9,981 bases of DNA from Fimbriimonadia bacterium (GCA_029824495.1 JALGXY010000349.1:1-9981); one strand, 5' to 3'. Shown: positions 1 through 7,084, numbered from the stretch's first letter. The notes: generated from the sequence alone by a model not told the origin. Numbers and translations are program-made.

Positions 1-65
1 TCAGACTTAACGCCGCCTTCACTGGAAAAGACCTCACAACCTCGAATTAGAGTGTCGAACTTCAT
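1..65 (-). CDS. N-terminus of a cyclic amidohydrolase (dihydroorotase/allantoinase/dihydropyrimidinase-like), cut by window edge
   Basis: From an ATG at 65, reading left on the minus strand, the frame stays open to the window edge and gives 21 residues, MKFDTLIRGCEVFSSEGGVK and then S, with a next codon beginning GA (Asp or Glu). The pattern F-D-x-x-I-R-G-x-x-V followed by a short polar turn is the typical first beta strand of dihydroorotase, allantoinase and dihydropyrimidinase relatives, which hydrolyse cyclic amide bonds at a metal centre. The catalytic HxH motif would lie outside the window, so substrate and exact family cannot be told. The gene diverges from the glycosyltransferase at 114 across 48 bp. 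There is no strong Shine-Dalgarno; a TATGCT hexamer lies 10 nt upstream of the ATG. Only the N-terminal likeness supports this call, and it is too short to be certain. Confidence 0.5.
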   Translation of the reverse strand, partial: MKFDTLIRGCEVFSSEGGVKS

Positions 66-113
66 GCCCACACCGAGCATAGCCCGAACGCAGGGAGTAT
101 CCTAAGCCTTCCA

Positions 114-863
114 ATGAGCGGCGACTGCCCCGACGTGACGATCCTGGTGCCTGCCAAGGATGAACAGGAGACGATCCAGGAGGTTATCGACCGCCTACTC
201 GCTCTGCCCATCTCTTCTCAGGTCGTGGTCGTCAACGATGGCAGCACAGACAGAACCGGTGAGATCCTGGCATCATTTGGCGACCAGATCACCGTTGTGA
301 CTCACGAGGTCGCCCAGGGCAAGGGAAGTGCGATCCGCTCCGGCCTGAAACACGCCACCGGCAAGGCCGTCATCATCCAGGATGCCGATCTGGAATATGT
401 TCCGGAGGAGATTCCGGCACTGGTCAAACCGATTGTCGATGGTGAAGAGGCTGTTGTTTACGGAAGCCGATTTTTGAACGGGATGCACCCAGAAATGGCC
501 TTGCCGAACAAGATGGTGAACAAGCTCCTGCCCTTCACAGTTCTTCTTCTTTTTGGCCGAAGAGTGACTGATGAGGCGACCTGCTACAAGGCGTTTCGCC
601 GAGACGTGCTAGAAGACATGGGTCTCGTCTGTCAGCGATTTGAATTTTGTCCGGAAGTCACAGCAAAAGCGATCCGGATGAAGCACGAGATCAAAGAGAT
701 GCCGATCTCTTATGAGCCTCGCGGCAAGGATGCAGGAAAGAAGATCAGATGGACAGACGGAGTCGAAGCCTTCTGGACCCTGTTCAGACACCGGTTTTCA
801 GCTCTGGGCGCTCAGGGATCACAGTCTGACCCTCAGCCAGAAGAGAACCGCCCCGAAGCCTGA
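114..863 (+). CDS. Family 2 glycosyltransferase, DPM1-like (polyprenyl-phosphate sugar transferase type)
   Basis: A 249-residue GT-A fold enzyme that probably moves a sugar from a nucleotide sugar to a lipid phosphate or glycan acceptor at the cytoplasmic membrane face. The nucleotide-binding start V-T-I-L-V-P-A-K-D-E is at residues 8-17, VVNDGSTD at 39-46, and the metal-binding DxD sits in QDADLEY at 89-95. YGSRF follows near 116-120, then the acceptor-side motif TDEATCYKAFRRDVL and the FEFCPEVTAK segment. These together are typical of the dolichyl-phosphate mannose synthase-like subgroup. There are no membrane helices, so it is the short soluble form. The final 20 or so residues (after FRHRF) are polar and do not look conserved; they are encoded opposite the neighbouring gene. 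The ATG at 114 has no clear Shine-Dalgarno, but no better in-frame start is visible. The substrate cannot be inferred from context. Confidence 0.9.
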   Translation: MSGDCPDVTILVPAKDEQETIQEVIDRLLALPISSQVVVVNDGSTDRTGEILASFGDQITVVTHEVAQGKGSAIRSGLKHATGKAVIIQDADLEYVPEEIPALVKPIVDGEEAVVYGSRFLNGMHPEMALPNKMVNKLLPFTVLLLFGRRVTDEATCYKAFRRDVLEDMGLVCQRFEFCPEVTAKAIRMKHEIKEMPISYEPRGKDAGKKIRWTDGVEAFWTLFRHRFSALGAQGSQSDPQPEENRPEA

Positions 864-1584
864 AATTGTCGACCTTGACCGCATTGTGCAGGTTGAGATC
901 TTTGTTCAGATCGACCACCGGATTCAGGATGTTCAGCAGCGCCTGAGCTGCCGGTTTCGAAGCTCGATTCCAATCGAAGTAGACCTTTGGGTCGACCAGG
1001 TTTAGCTTCGTCCCATCGTCGGTTGCGAGCTTGGCGATGATTGTGAATTCGGACTTTACGAAGAGGAATTCACCATAGCCATCGACCCAGATCACGTCTC
1101 GATCAACTTCGACGACGGCTCTCTTGATCTCGGGGTTTTTAGAAACAACCCACTCGGCAAGCGCCTCCTCAGAGATCTTGACAAAGCCTCTGCCGGTTCC
1201 TGATCGGGTCAGCCTCAGTTCGCCTGTCTTAATAGATCTTGTGTCCCAACGGCTGCCGTAGATGTCTGTCGAGAGTTCGTCGATCAGCAGCCCACCCAAC
1301 CTGAAGTCGGTCAGGCGAAGCGAGAGCAGATCGAGGCTGCCGCGTGTGCTGCCCTCGGGATCGGTGTAGAGCGGCAGTTCGTCGAGCTCGAAATCAGAAG
1401 CTGTGATCGAGGCGCTCTTAACCTTGCCCCAGGTCAGAGTCGGGTTGATTTTGACGTTGACTTGACGGTCGACTCCGCGCAGCCGCGCCGAGATATCCTC
1501 GGCTGCTCGACGCTCAAATCTGTCCGCCTCCGCCGAGGCGGCAGAGATGCCAAGTCCAAGCAGGAGCAAGCCCAACGGTCCCAT
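784..1584 (-). CDS. Exported DUF2993 (LmeA-like) lipid-binding protein
   Basis: A 266-residue protein beginning with a likely signal peptide (MGPLGLLLLGLGISAASAEA), so it probably acts outside the cytoplasmic membrane. The mature part resembles DUF2993/LmeA proteins: an amphipathic helix rich in Arg and Glu (DRFERRAAEDISARL), a beta-rich stretch with V-K-S-A-S-I-T-A-S-D-F and the R-L-G-G-L-L-I-D-E-L-S-T-D-I segment, and a C-terminal V-D-N-F-R-L-R-G-G-S-L strand. Some family members bind phospholipid and affect envelope lipids; no enzymatic residues are visible here. The frame is open further upstream, but the ATG at 1584 has AAAGGA six bases before it and starts exactly at the signal peptide. 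The 3' end overlaps the convergent glycosyltransferase gene by 80 bp. The family call rests on pattern recognition and is moderately sure. Confidence 0.7.
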   Translation of the reverse strand: MGPLGLLLLGLGISAASAEADRFERRAAEDISARLRGVDRQVNVKINPTLTWGKVKSASITASDFELDELPLYTDPEGSTRGSLDLLSLRLTDFRLGGLLIDELSTDIYGSRWDTRSIKTGELRLTRSGTGRGFVKISEEALAEWVVSKNPEIKRAVVEVDRDVIWVDGYGEFLFVKSEFTIIAKLATDDGTKLNLVDPKVYFDWNRASKPAAQALLNILNPVVDLNKDLNLHNAVKVDNFRLRGGSLLAEGQTVIPERPELKTGV

Positions 1585-1590
1585 CTGTGT

Positions 1591-1596
1591 TCCTTT
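1591..1596 (-). promoter_or_regulatory. Shine-Dalgarno AAAGGA deciding the DUF2993 start
   Basis: AAAGGA lies 6 nt before the ATG at 1584 on the minus strand. The upstream in-frame ATG at 1605 has no comparable site, so 1584 is preferred. Confidence 0.6.
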
Positions 1597-1615
1597 CCGG
1601 GCCATGCTGGATGTG

Positions 1616-2374
1616 ATGTCCGCGCCTAAGGCCCCCACAGATCTTGCCTGGTTTGCGATCCCTGATGCTCGGATCATCGCTCTGACCGGCGAAGATCGAG
1701 CCGAATGGCTGCAGGGACAGATCACTCAGGATGTGCGATCAGGCAGCGGCACAGCGTGTCTCTGCAAACCGACCGGCCAGCTCCTGTCCATCATCCGATT
1801 TGCTGCACAAGAGGACAGAGTTCTCCTCTCTGCGGAACCGGCCCAGCCGTTCCTTGACCGTGTGGAAGAGGCGGTGATCATGGAGGATGTGGCAGTGCAG
1901 GATCTTGGTGACTGTTTTGCCATCCAGGGCGAAGGCGCTGCTGGCCTCATCCCGAGCAGGCGCTCGCTGCTGGGCGGCTTCGATGGACTTGAGCCTGCCG
2001 GCCGCGAAATGGACCTTGGCGAATATCAGCTTCGCACCCTTGAGGCGAAAGTGCCGCTGGTTGGGCTCGACACAGACGACAAGACTCTGCCGCCTGAGCT
2101 CGGCTCAGAATTTGATTCAGAGTCAACCAGCTACAACAAAGGCTGCTATGTCGGGCAGGAGATCCTGATGAGGATCAAGAGCCGAGGGCACACAAACAAG
2201 ACCTGGGTGCTGGTGACTGGAGAAGAGATGACCGCAGGATCTCAGATCACGGCAGCCGGAAAGAGAGTCGGCCAGATCACGCGTGTCAGCGGTGACCTGG
2301 CCGGAGCAGTGATCCGAAACTCAGCTCTGGATCAAGATCTCGAAATTGACGGAAGAAAGATCAGGATCTGCTAG
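1616..2374 (+). CDS. ygfZ: YgfZ/GcvT-family folate-binding protein
   Basis: A 252-residue cytosolic protein related to the glycine-cleavage T protein. YgfZ (eukaryotic IBA57) binds tetrahydrofolate and supports assembly or repair of certain iron-sulfur enzymes, including MiaB in E. coli. The family signature K-G-C-Y-x-G-Q-E is intact at residues 175-182 (NKGCYVGQEILMRI), including the conserved Cys. The N-terminal part shows the usual I-A-L-T-G-x-D-R-A-x-x-L-Q-G-Q-I-T-Q-D-V stretch, and the C-terminal part carries a small barrel-like region with G-x-R-V-G-Q-I-T. ATGs at 1604 and 1616 are both possible; 1616 is preferred because the homologous region starts soon after and a weak GGA lies just upstream. 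It diverges from the DUF2993 gene with only 31 bp between starts, and its last 14 bp overlap the convergent TMEM14-like gene. Confidence 0.88.
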   Translation: MSAPKAPTDLAWFAIPDARIIALTGEDRAEWLQGQITQDVRSGSGTACLCKPTGQLLSIIRFAAQEDRVLLSAEPAQPFLDRVEEAVIMEDVAVQDLGDCFAIQGEGAAGLIPSRRSLLGGFDGLEPAGREMDLGEYQLRTLEAKVPLVGLDTDDKTLPPELGSEFDSESTSYNKGCYVGQEILMRIKSRGHTNKTWVLVTGEEMTAGSQITAAGKRVGQITRVSGDLAGAVIRNSALDQDLEIDGRKIRIC

Positions 2375-2717
2375 CAGCCTTGTTCTTCTTCATCTGGGCG
2401 AAGTGACCGCCAACGAGAACGCCCAATACTGCGGACCCGCTAAAAGTGAGGATCCCTGCTGGAACCCATTTCACCTCTTCCATGAAAATGGGAGCGAAAC
2501 GTCCGAGCACTGCAAGTGTGACCAGCGTGGCAAGAATGTAGCCCCATCGCGGCACCTTCATTCTCATGGCCATAGCCAGAGCAATAAAGAGCACGATGCC
2601 AATCCCTACACCGGCATACAATGATTGACTGCTTTTTGCTGGTCCAAGACCGCCGTAGAGCCCCAGGCCGATGTTGATCCAAGCGAAGGCCCAGATCGCC
2701 CACTTTGCACTCGTCAT
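2361..2717 (-). CDS. TMEM14-family (UPF0136-like) small membrane protein
   Basis: A 118-residue integral membrane protein with four hydrophobic segments at about residues 4-22, 33-52, 58-74 and 86-105, ending in a Lys-rich polar tail. The glycine-rich G-L-Y-G-G turn after helix 1, the Ser-rich S-S-Q-S-L-Y-A-G start of helix 2, and the W-V-P-A-G-I-L motif at the start of helix 4 match the TMEM14 family layout (F-M-P-A-G-L). Function in bacteria is unknown; mitochondrial TMEM14C is linked to porphyrin transport, which should not be carried over. It lies 19 bp after the serpin-like gene on the same strand, so it is probably the last gene of the liv-led operon. Its start shows no Shine-Dalgarno; a TAGATT hexamer is 7 nt upstream. 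Its 3' end overlaps the ygfZ-like gene. Confidence 0.72.
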   Translation of the reverse strand: MTSAKWAIWAFAWINIGLGLYGGLGPAKSSQSLYAGVGIGIVLFIALAMAMRMKVPRWGYILATLVTLAVLGRFAPIFMEEVKWVPAGILTFSGSAVLGVLVGGHFAQMKKNKAASRS

Positions 2718-2736
2718 GACGGTGAATCTACCCCGA

Positions 2737-3780
2737 TTATTGGGATTCGACCAAGTTTATGGCTGCGGCAAAGACCATCGCCCCGGTCTCTTCTTCGTAG
2801 ACGAGGACCAGATTCGGGCCGACGACTGGCTCCGACCCTTTCAGGTTGAGGGCAGTGTTGCTGAGCATTGCGCCCATGCCGTAGTCGCCTTCCATCTCTG
2901 TTGAAAAGTCGATCAGGCTGACAGGGCCATCGAAAATTGTCTCAAACCCATAGACCTTTAATCCGTCTTGAAGGTCTGCCTGCGAAGTGATGCTGAGGCT
3001 TGGCGGTGTGATTTCTGCAGGTGCAGAGGTTTCGATCAGCCCCTGAAGGTCCGCCTCGCCTAGGGCGAGAATTGCGGAGGACGATCCGGAGATCTGCCGC
3101 ACTGTGAATCTCCCGTCAGCATCCCTAAAGGACCGCATCTCGACATCCTCACCGGCCGTGGCCTGGGCGCCATCTGAGGAAAGGGCCAGCGTCAGATCGG
3201 CGGTCATCGTGTTGATATAGATCTGATCGATATCGAGCGAGTCGACCATGCGCTTTACTCTTCCGCCGCTCTGCTTCTCGACCCATTTGTTGAGGGTCCT
3301 TATCGAACCAGGGCCGGCAGTGCCGAGCTTTTCGACATGGATTCCTAGATGAGACTCTGCATCCGATGCAAAAGACCGGCTGGGGAAGATTGGCCAGATG
3401 GTCCAGAAGGAGTTGCTGGCAGTGAACGGACGGCCCTTCATTGAGAGCAGGTGATCCCAAAGAGCCATATGCCCGTCGATTTCGATGTCAGATCGATCCG
3501 ACCCGAGTAGCTCGCCCAGTAGATCGTAAGTCTCGTTGTGTGCTGTGTGGTGCAGGGTGACCAGCGATTGATGCACCATCAGCGGGGAGATTGCGGTGTC
3601 CCCACCAAACCTCGCCGTTTCGAGAACTGTGCCCAGCCCCAGGCGGTTGATTGACGTGACCAGCTCCGGCTTGACCTGCGTCAGCGGCACCTGATCCCGA
3701 GCTAGAGTCGGCTCTTCAGGCTTGCCAGGCCCACACCCTACGGCCAGAAGTATCAGCAGGGGCCAGGAGGAGCGTCGCAT
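2737..3780 (-). CDS. Serpin-fold lipoprotein, reactive loop apparently missing
   Basis: A 347-residue predicted lipoprotein: the signal peptide ends in LLAVGC, giving a lipidated Cys16. Serpin landmarks follow in order. D-T-A-I-S-P-L-M-V plus A-H-N-E-T-Y-D-L-L-G-E-L-L-G is at 61-93, A-S-N-S-F-W at 121-126, L-N-K-W-V-E-K-Q-S-G-G-R-V-K at 163-176 and Y-I-N-T-M at 188-192. The F-strand-like L-S-I-T-S-Q-A-D-L-Q-D-G-L-K region is at 262-275, and the final T-G-A-M-V-F-A-A-A-I-N is at 332-342. Inhibitory serpins carry a hinge (E-G-T-E-A-A-A) and a reactive loop of about 20 residues before the last strands. Here only about eight residues (KGSEPVVG) connect those positions, so protease trapping looks unlikely. 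The gene is 34 bp downstream of livG and 19 bp upstream of the TMEM14-like gene. A binding or scaffold role at the envelope is inference only. Confidence 0.75.
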   Translation of the reverse strand: MRRSSWPLLILLAVGCGPGKPEEPTLARDQVPLTQVKPELVTSINRLGLGTVLETARFGGDTAISPLMVHQSLVTLHHTAHNETYDLLGELLGSDRSDIEIDGHMALWDHLLSMKGRPFTASNSFWTIWPIFPSRSFASDAESHLGIHVEKLGTAGPGSIRTLNKWVEKQSGGRVKRMVDSLDIDQIYINTMTADLTLALSSDGAQATAGEDVEMRSFRDADGRFTVRQISGSSSAILALGEADLQGLIETSAPAEITPPSLSITSQADLQDGLKVYGFETIFDGPVSLIDFSTEMEGDYGMGAMLSNTALNLKGSEPVVGPNLVLVYEEETGAMVFAAAINLVESQ

Positions 3781-3814
3781 ATCCAGATTGTGCCTCAGTC
3801 AGGCCGTTCTTGGT

Positions 3815-4651
3815 TTAGACGGCTTCGCCCAGATAGGCCTCAATCACCTTAGGATCGTTGCGAACTTCGTCCGGCCCGCCTGCGGCGATCTCTTCACCAT
3901 GGTCGAGCACAACGATCTTCTCGCAGAGACCCATCACAAACCTCATGTCGTGCTCGATCAGCAGAACCGTCTTGTTGAACTCGTCTCGGATGCGGCGAAC
4001 CGTGGTTGACAGCTCCTCCTTCTCCTGTGGGTTCATGCCTGCAGCCGGCTCATCCAGCAGAATCAGGCTCGGATCGGTCGCCATAGCTCGAGCGATTTCG
4101 AGCCGGCGCTGCTTTCCGTAAGGGAGATCGCGGGATCGCGTGTGTGCGTCATCAGCCAGGTTCATCACCTCGAGCAGATGCATCGCCTTCTCTCGAAGTT
4201 CAGCCGTCTCTGTGACTGCGGATGGCATGAGAAGCAGGGAGGAGAGCAGCGGCGTTTTGTGCCGCAGGAATCCGCCGACAACCACATTCTCAAGGCTCGA
4301 AAGAGCCCCGAAGAGCCTGATGTTCTGGAAGGTGCGACAGATGCCGAGATGAGCGATCTGGTTCGGCTTCATTCCCGCAACGCTTTTGCCGTGGAATAGA
4401 ATCTCGCCTGAAGTCGGTTTATAGACTCCGGTGATCAGGTTGAAACAGGTGGTCTTGCCCGCACCGTTCGGGCCGATCAGACCAAACAGGTCACCTCGGC
4501 TCAGGTCGAATGAGACCTTATTGACAGCGGTCAAGCCGCCGAACTTAATCGTCGCATCCATCAGTGACAGTACGTGGCCGCCTTCTGAGTGGATCAGATC
4601 AGCGCGATCTAGTTCTTCTTCCTGCAGATCGGTCATTCCGTCTTCGCTCAC
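3815..4651 (-). CDS. livG: Branched-chain amino acid ABC transporter ATPase LivG
   Basis: A 278-residue ATPase that powers a HAAT-type importer for branched-chain or related amino acids, acting on the cytoplasmic side of LivH/LivM. With numbering from the GTG start, the Walker A is GPNGAGKTT (60-68) and the Q-loop is R-T-F-Q-N-I-R (106-112). The LivG-type signature LPYGKQRRLEIARAMA is at 176-191 in place of LSGGQ, the Walker B is LILLDEP (196-202), and the switch His is in IEHD. The R-x-F-x-M-G-L-C-E-K-I-V-V-L-D-H-G end is typical. An ATG 15 codons upstream (4696) also keeps the frame. The GTG at 4651 is preferred because it overlaps the livM stop in a GTGA and has AAGGAGG 7 nt before it. The N-terminal 25 residues are acidic and unlike the family core. 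No livF partner is present nearby. Confidence 0.95.
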   Translation of the reverse strand: MSEDGMTDLQEEELDRADLIHSEGGHVLSLMDATIKFGGLTAVNKVSFDLSRGDLFGLIGPNGAGKTTCFNLITGVYKPTSGEILFHGKSVAGMKPNQIAHLGICRTFQNIRLFGALSSLENVVVGGFLRHKTPLLSSLLLMPSAVTETAELREKAMHLLEVMNLADDAHTRSRDLPYGKQRRLEIARAMATDPSLILLDEPAAGMNPQEKEELSTTVRRIRDEFNKTVLLIEHDMRFVMGLCEKIVVLDHGEEIAAGGPDEVRNDPKVIEAYLGEAV

Positions 4652-5889
4652 GCCTGCACCTCCTTGTTTTTCTTGTTGAACAGAGACCTTAGCCATGCCC
4701 AGCTGAATTCATGATGGCCCAGAACACCTTCGGGCCGGAGAAGCATCACCACAACCAGGGTTACGGCGAAGATCACCATTCTCAGCGAGTTGATCTCCCA
4801 CGAGGTTTCAGCCATCGAAGGAATCAGCGCTGCCAGCGGCCGGAACAGCAGCGAGGCGACCACGGCTATGCCGACCGCCGAGCCGTAGGCTCCAGCCAGC
4901 TTCATGCCTTTTTCGTGGTAGCGATCTCGCACCCACCGAGCACAGGCCACAAAGACGACCACGCCGAAGAGCGCGGCGATCACCTGTGGGGCAGGGATCT
5001 GAAGGGCATTGCCGTCCGCCCCTTTCAGAGTTCTCAGCCATTCTGGCAGTCCGAAGAGGAAGAGTGCAGCGAGAGTGGAGCCGGTGATCGATCCGGTGCC
5101 TCCGATCACAACCATGGTCAGGATGATGAAGGAGACCTCCATCTTAAACATGTCTGGTGTGATGAAGCTCTCAAAGTGGCCGTACAGCGCGCCAGCAGCT
5201 CCTGCAAATGCGGAGCCGATCACAAAGGCGGTCACCTTCGTCTTGGTCGTGTTGACGCCCATCGCCGAGCTGGCGACTTCGTCTTCTCTGACAGCCAAGA
5301 AGGGAAGTCCATGAGCAGTCTTGATCAGATTCCGACAGACCGCGATACAGATGATTGCAAGGAGCCAGACCAGCCAGGGCGCCTGAATCTTTGGTTCGAT
5401 CTGCATGCCGTACGACCCACCCAGAGCTTTCTGGTTGCGGGTGACGATGCTGATGATCTCACCAAATCCAAGCGTGACAATGGCCAGATAGTCGCCCCGG
5501 AGCCGCAGCGAAGGCAGGCCGACCATAAGGCCGACAATTCCGGCACCAGCAGCACCGGCGATCATCATGATCACCAGCCACGGGATGGCGGTCAGCGGCT
5601 GACCATCAAAGTAGTTGATCGTCAGGAATCCAGTGACATAAGCACCAACCTGGTAGAACGCGGCATGGCCGATTGAGAACTGGCCCGTGATGCCGTTGAT
5701 CAGGTTGAGGCTTACTGAGAGAGTGACATAGAGGCCTGCCAGGACAAGAATGCGGAAGGCGAACGGAGGGATCGAACCCTCCATCGCGCCGATTCCGAAA
5801 CAGAAGGCGAGAGCGAGGACGATCGAGAGCAGTCGAGTGCCCCAAAAAGCGCCAGGTTTGACCGGGCTGTCTGCTGTTACGCTTGCCAT
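4648..5889 (-). CDS. livM: Branched-chain amino acid ABC transporter permease LivM (with extra C-terminal membrane segment)
   Basis: A 413-residue inner-membrane permease of the BPD_transp_2 family, pairing with LivH to form the channel. Family marks include L-N-L-I-N-G-I-T-G-Q-F-S-I-G-H-A-A-F at 61-78, L-R-G-D-Y-L-A-I-V-T-L-G-F-G-E-I at 130-145, and the cytoplasmic coupling region P-F-L-A-V-R-E-D-E-V-A-S-S-A-M-G-V-N at 196-213. V-V-I-G-G-T-G-S-I-T-G is at 260-270, and the closing L-L-R-P-E-G-V-L-G is at 383-391. Between LPEWLR and the closing helix lies about 80 residues with two additional hydrophobic stretches (302-320 and 333-356), where family members usually have a short turn. The ATG at 5889 has GGAGAAGG 6 nt upstream and begins one base after the livH stop. 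A further in-frame start at 5928 lies inside livH and is less likely. The end overlaps livG by 4 bp. Confidence 0.93.
   Translation of the reverse strand: MASVTADSPVKPGAFWGTRLLSIVLALAFCFGIGAMEGSIPPFAFRILVLAGLYVTLSVSLNLINGITGQFSIGHAAFYQVGAYVTGFLTINYFDGQPLTAIPWLVIMMIAGAAGAGIVGLMVGLPSLRLRGDYLAIVTLGFGEIISIVTRNQKALGGSYGMQIEPKIQAPWLVWLLAIICIAVCRNLIKTAHGLPFLAVREDEVASSAMGVNTTKTKVTAFVIGSAFAGAAGALYGHFESFITPDMFKMEVSFIILTMVVIGGTGSITGSTLAALFLFGLPEWLRTLKGADGNALQIPAPQVIAALFGVVVFVACARWVRDRYHEKGMKLAGAYGSAVGIAVVASLLFRPLAALIPSMAETSWEINSLRMVIFAVTLVVVMLLRPEGVLGHHEFSWAWLRSLFNKKNKEVQA
4659..4665 (-). promoter_or_regulatory. Strong Shine-Dalgarno AAGGAGG setting the livG GTG start
   Basis: AAGGAGG inside the end of livM stands 7 nt before the GTG at 4651. 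That GTG shares bases with the livM TGA (GTGA), an arrangement that normally couples translation of two subunits needed in fixed ratio. Confidence 0.75.
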
Positions 5890-5890
5890 C

Positions 5891-7084
5891 TTAAACCTTC
5901 TCCACCTTGGATGAGCCGAGAAGCCCACCCGGTCGGAACATGAGCACGACGATCAGAATCACGAATGCGATCGCATCCTTGTATTCCGAGTAGCCAACCC
6001 ATACAATGAGAGATTCGGCAATTCCCATCACCAGTCCGCCAAGAACAGCGCCTGGGATGTTGCCGATGCCGCCGAGTACGGCAGCAACGAACGCCTTGAC
6101 ACCAGGCATGAAGCCATAAAACGGAGTCAATGGGGTCCGGATAAACACGGCGTTCATCATCGCACCGGCGCCAGCTAGGGCTGAACCGATGATAAAGGTG
6201 ATGACCACAACGCGGTTGACGTTGATGCCCATCAATGAAGCCGATTCAAAATCGTGTGCAGCAGCGCGCATCGCACGCCCTGTCTTGGTGAACATGACCA
6301 GCCACCAGAGGATGCCCATGAGCATCACAACTGTGCCGAACATCACGAGCTGGCCTTTAGGGACGATGATCGCGATACTCTGTTCCTCAACCTGAGGATT
6401 CAGTCTGTTGACCAGGTCTTGCGTCTCCAGCTTGGCAACGCGGTCTGGATCATCATCGGGCAGTCCGAACTCACTGATCCCCATGGCGGTTGTTCGTTCG
6501 ACCAACCGGTCCTTGATCTCCTGCAGCTTGGTCTTAGCTGCGTCAAGGTCCGCGACCAGTTGAGGCGGCGCCTTTTTCAGGTTCATCGTGTATGAACCCT
6601 GGATCGAATCGGGGAGCACCTTCTCAGAGATGCTTGGCGGCGGTTCTGCCGGCAGGAAAAGCTGCCCGCCGTATTGGAGGAGCAGCGAAATGCCGATCGC
6701 TGTGATGAGCGCCGCGATTCGCGACTGATTTCTCATCGGGCGATAAGCAACAAACTCTATGATGACGCCGATGATCGCACAGACCAGCATGCTGATAATC
6801 ATCATGCCGATCAGCAGCCCCCATGATCCCTGCGGCATTTGGTCTGGCGAGACTCCCTGGCCAAATCCCTGTTTCCAAGCCACAAACAGGCTGGTGTACG
6901 CGCCGAGCATGAAGACCTCGCCGTGAGCGAAGTTGATCAGTCGGAGCACACCATAAACCATGGTGTAGCCGAGGGCGATCAGGGCATAGATCGAACCGAG
7001 CAGCAGGCCATTGACCAACTGCGAAGGCAGAGTCGAGAAGTTGATTCCCGACTCTGCCAGTAGGTGAGGGCTGAATAGATCCAT
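5891..7084 (-). CDS. livH: Branched-chain amino acid ABC transporter permease LivH (with ~70-residue hydrophilic insertion)
   Basis: A 397-residue inner-membrane permease, partner of LivM. The family core is clear: N-G-L-L-L-G-S-I-Y-A-L-I-A-L-G-Y-T-M-V-Y-G near 26-45, followed by L-I-N-F-A-H-G-E-V-F-M-L-G-A-Y. The coupling region T-G-R-A-M-R-A-A-A-H-D-F-E-S-A-S-L-M-G-I-N lies near 268-288, then A-V-L-G-G-I-G-N-I-P-G-A-V-L-G-G and the final M-F-R-P-G-G-L-L-G. LivH proteins are usually about 290-310 residues. The excess is a charged stretch at roughly 164-236 between two membrane segments, with a heptad-like helix (LVADLDAAKTKLQEIKDRL) and an acidic turn (LPDDDPDR). The ATG at 7084 follows the livK stop by 12 bp; a TTG directly in front (7087) is also possible. 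No strong Shine-Dalgarno is seen. Confidence 0.94.
   Translation of the reverse strand: MDLFSPHLLAESGINFSTLPSQLVNGLLLGSIYALIALGYTMVYGVLRLINFAHGEVFMLGAYTSLFVAWKQGFGQGVSPDQMPQGSWGLLIGMMIISMLVCAIIGVIIEFVAYRPMRNQSRIAALITAIGISLLLQYGGQLFLPAEPPPSISEKVLPDSIQGSYTMNLKKAPPQLVADLDAAKTKLQEIKDRLVERTTAMGISEFGLPDDDPDRVAKLETQDLVNRLNPQVEEQSIAIIVPKGQLVMFGTVVMLMGILWWLVMFTKTGRAMRAAAHDFESASLMGINVNRVVVITFIIGSALAGAGAMMNAVFIRTPLTPFYGFMPGVKAFVAAVLGGIGNIPGAVLGGLVMGIAESLIVWVGYSEYKDAIAFVILIVVLMFRPGGLLGSSKVEKV
5896..5903 (-). promoter_or_regulatory. Shine-Dalgarno GGAGAAGG for livM
   Basis: GGAGAAGG is embedded in the last codons of livH, 6 nt before the livM ATG at 5889. It supports the short livM start over the upstream one at 5928. 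Confidence 0.6.

Noticed and set aside
1585..1725. Longer N-terminus for the DUF2993-like protein starting at 1725
   Set aside because: It would put 47 unconserved residues before a clean signal peptide, and the ATG at 1584 has its own Shine-Dalgarno.
3781..3814. A terminator between livG and the serpin-like gene
   Set aside because: The 34-bp gap has no stable inverted repeat with a following T run on the minus strand, so readthrough seems more likely.
4652..4696. ATG at 4696 as the livG start
   Set aside because: It would overlap livM by 49 bp and has no ribosome site. The GTG at 4651 has AAGGAGG and a GTGA overlap with the livM stop.
4711..5676. A 321-codon open frame on the plus strand, antisense to livM
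   Set aside because: livM on the other strand is certain from family motifs. The antisense product is rich in His, Gln, Asp and Arg with no recognisable domain, as expected when the opposite strand of a membrane protein gene is read.
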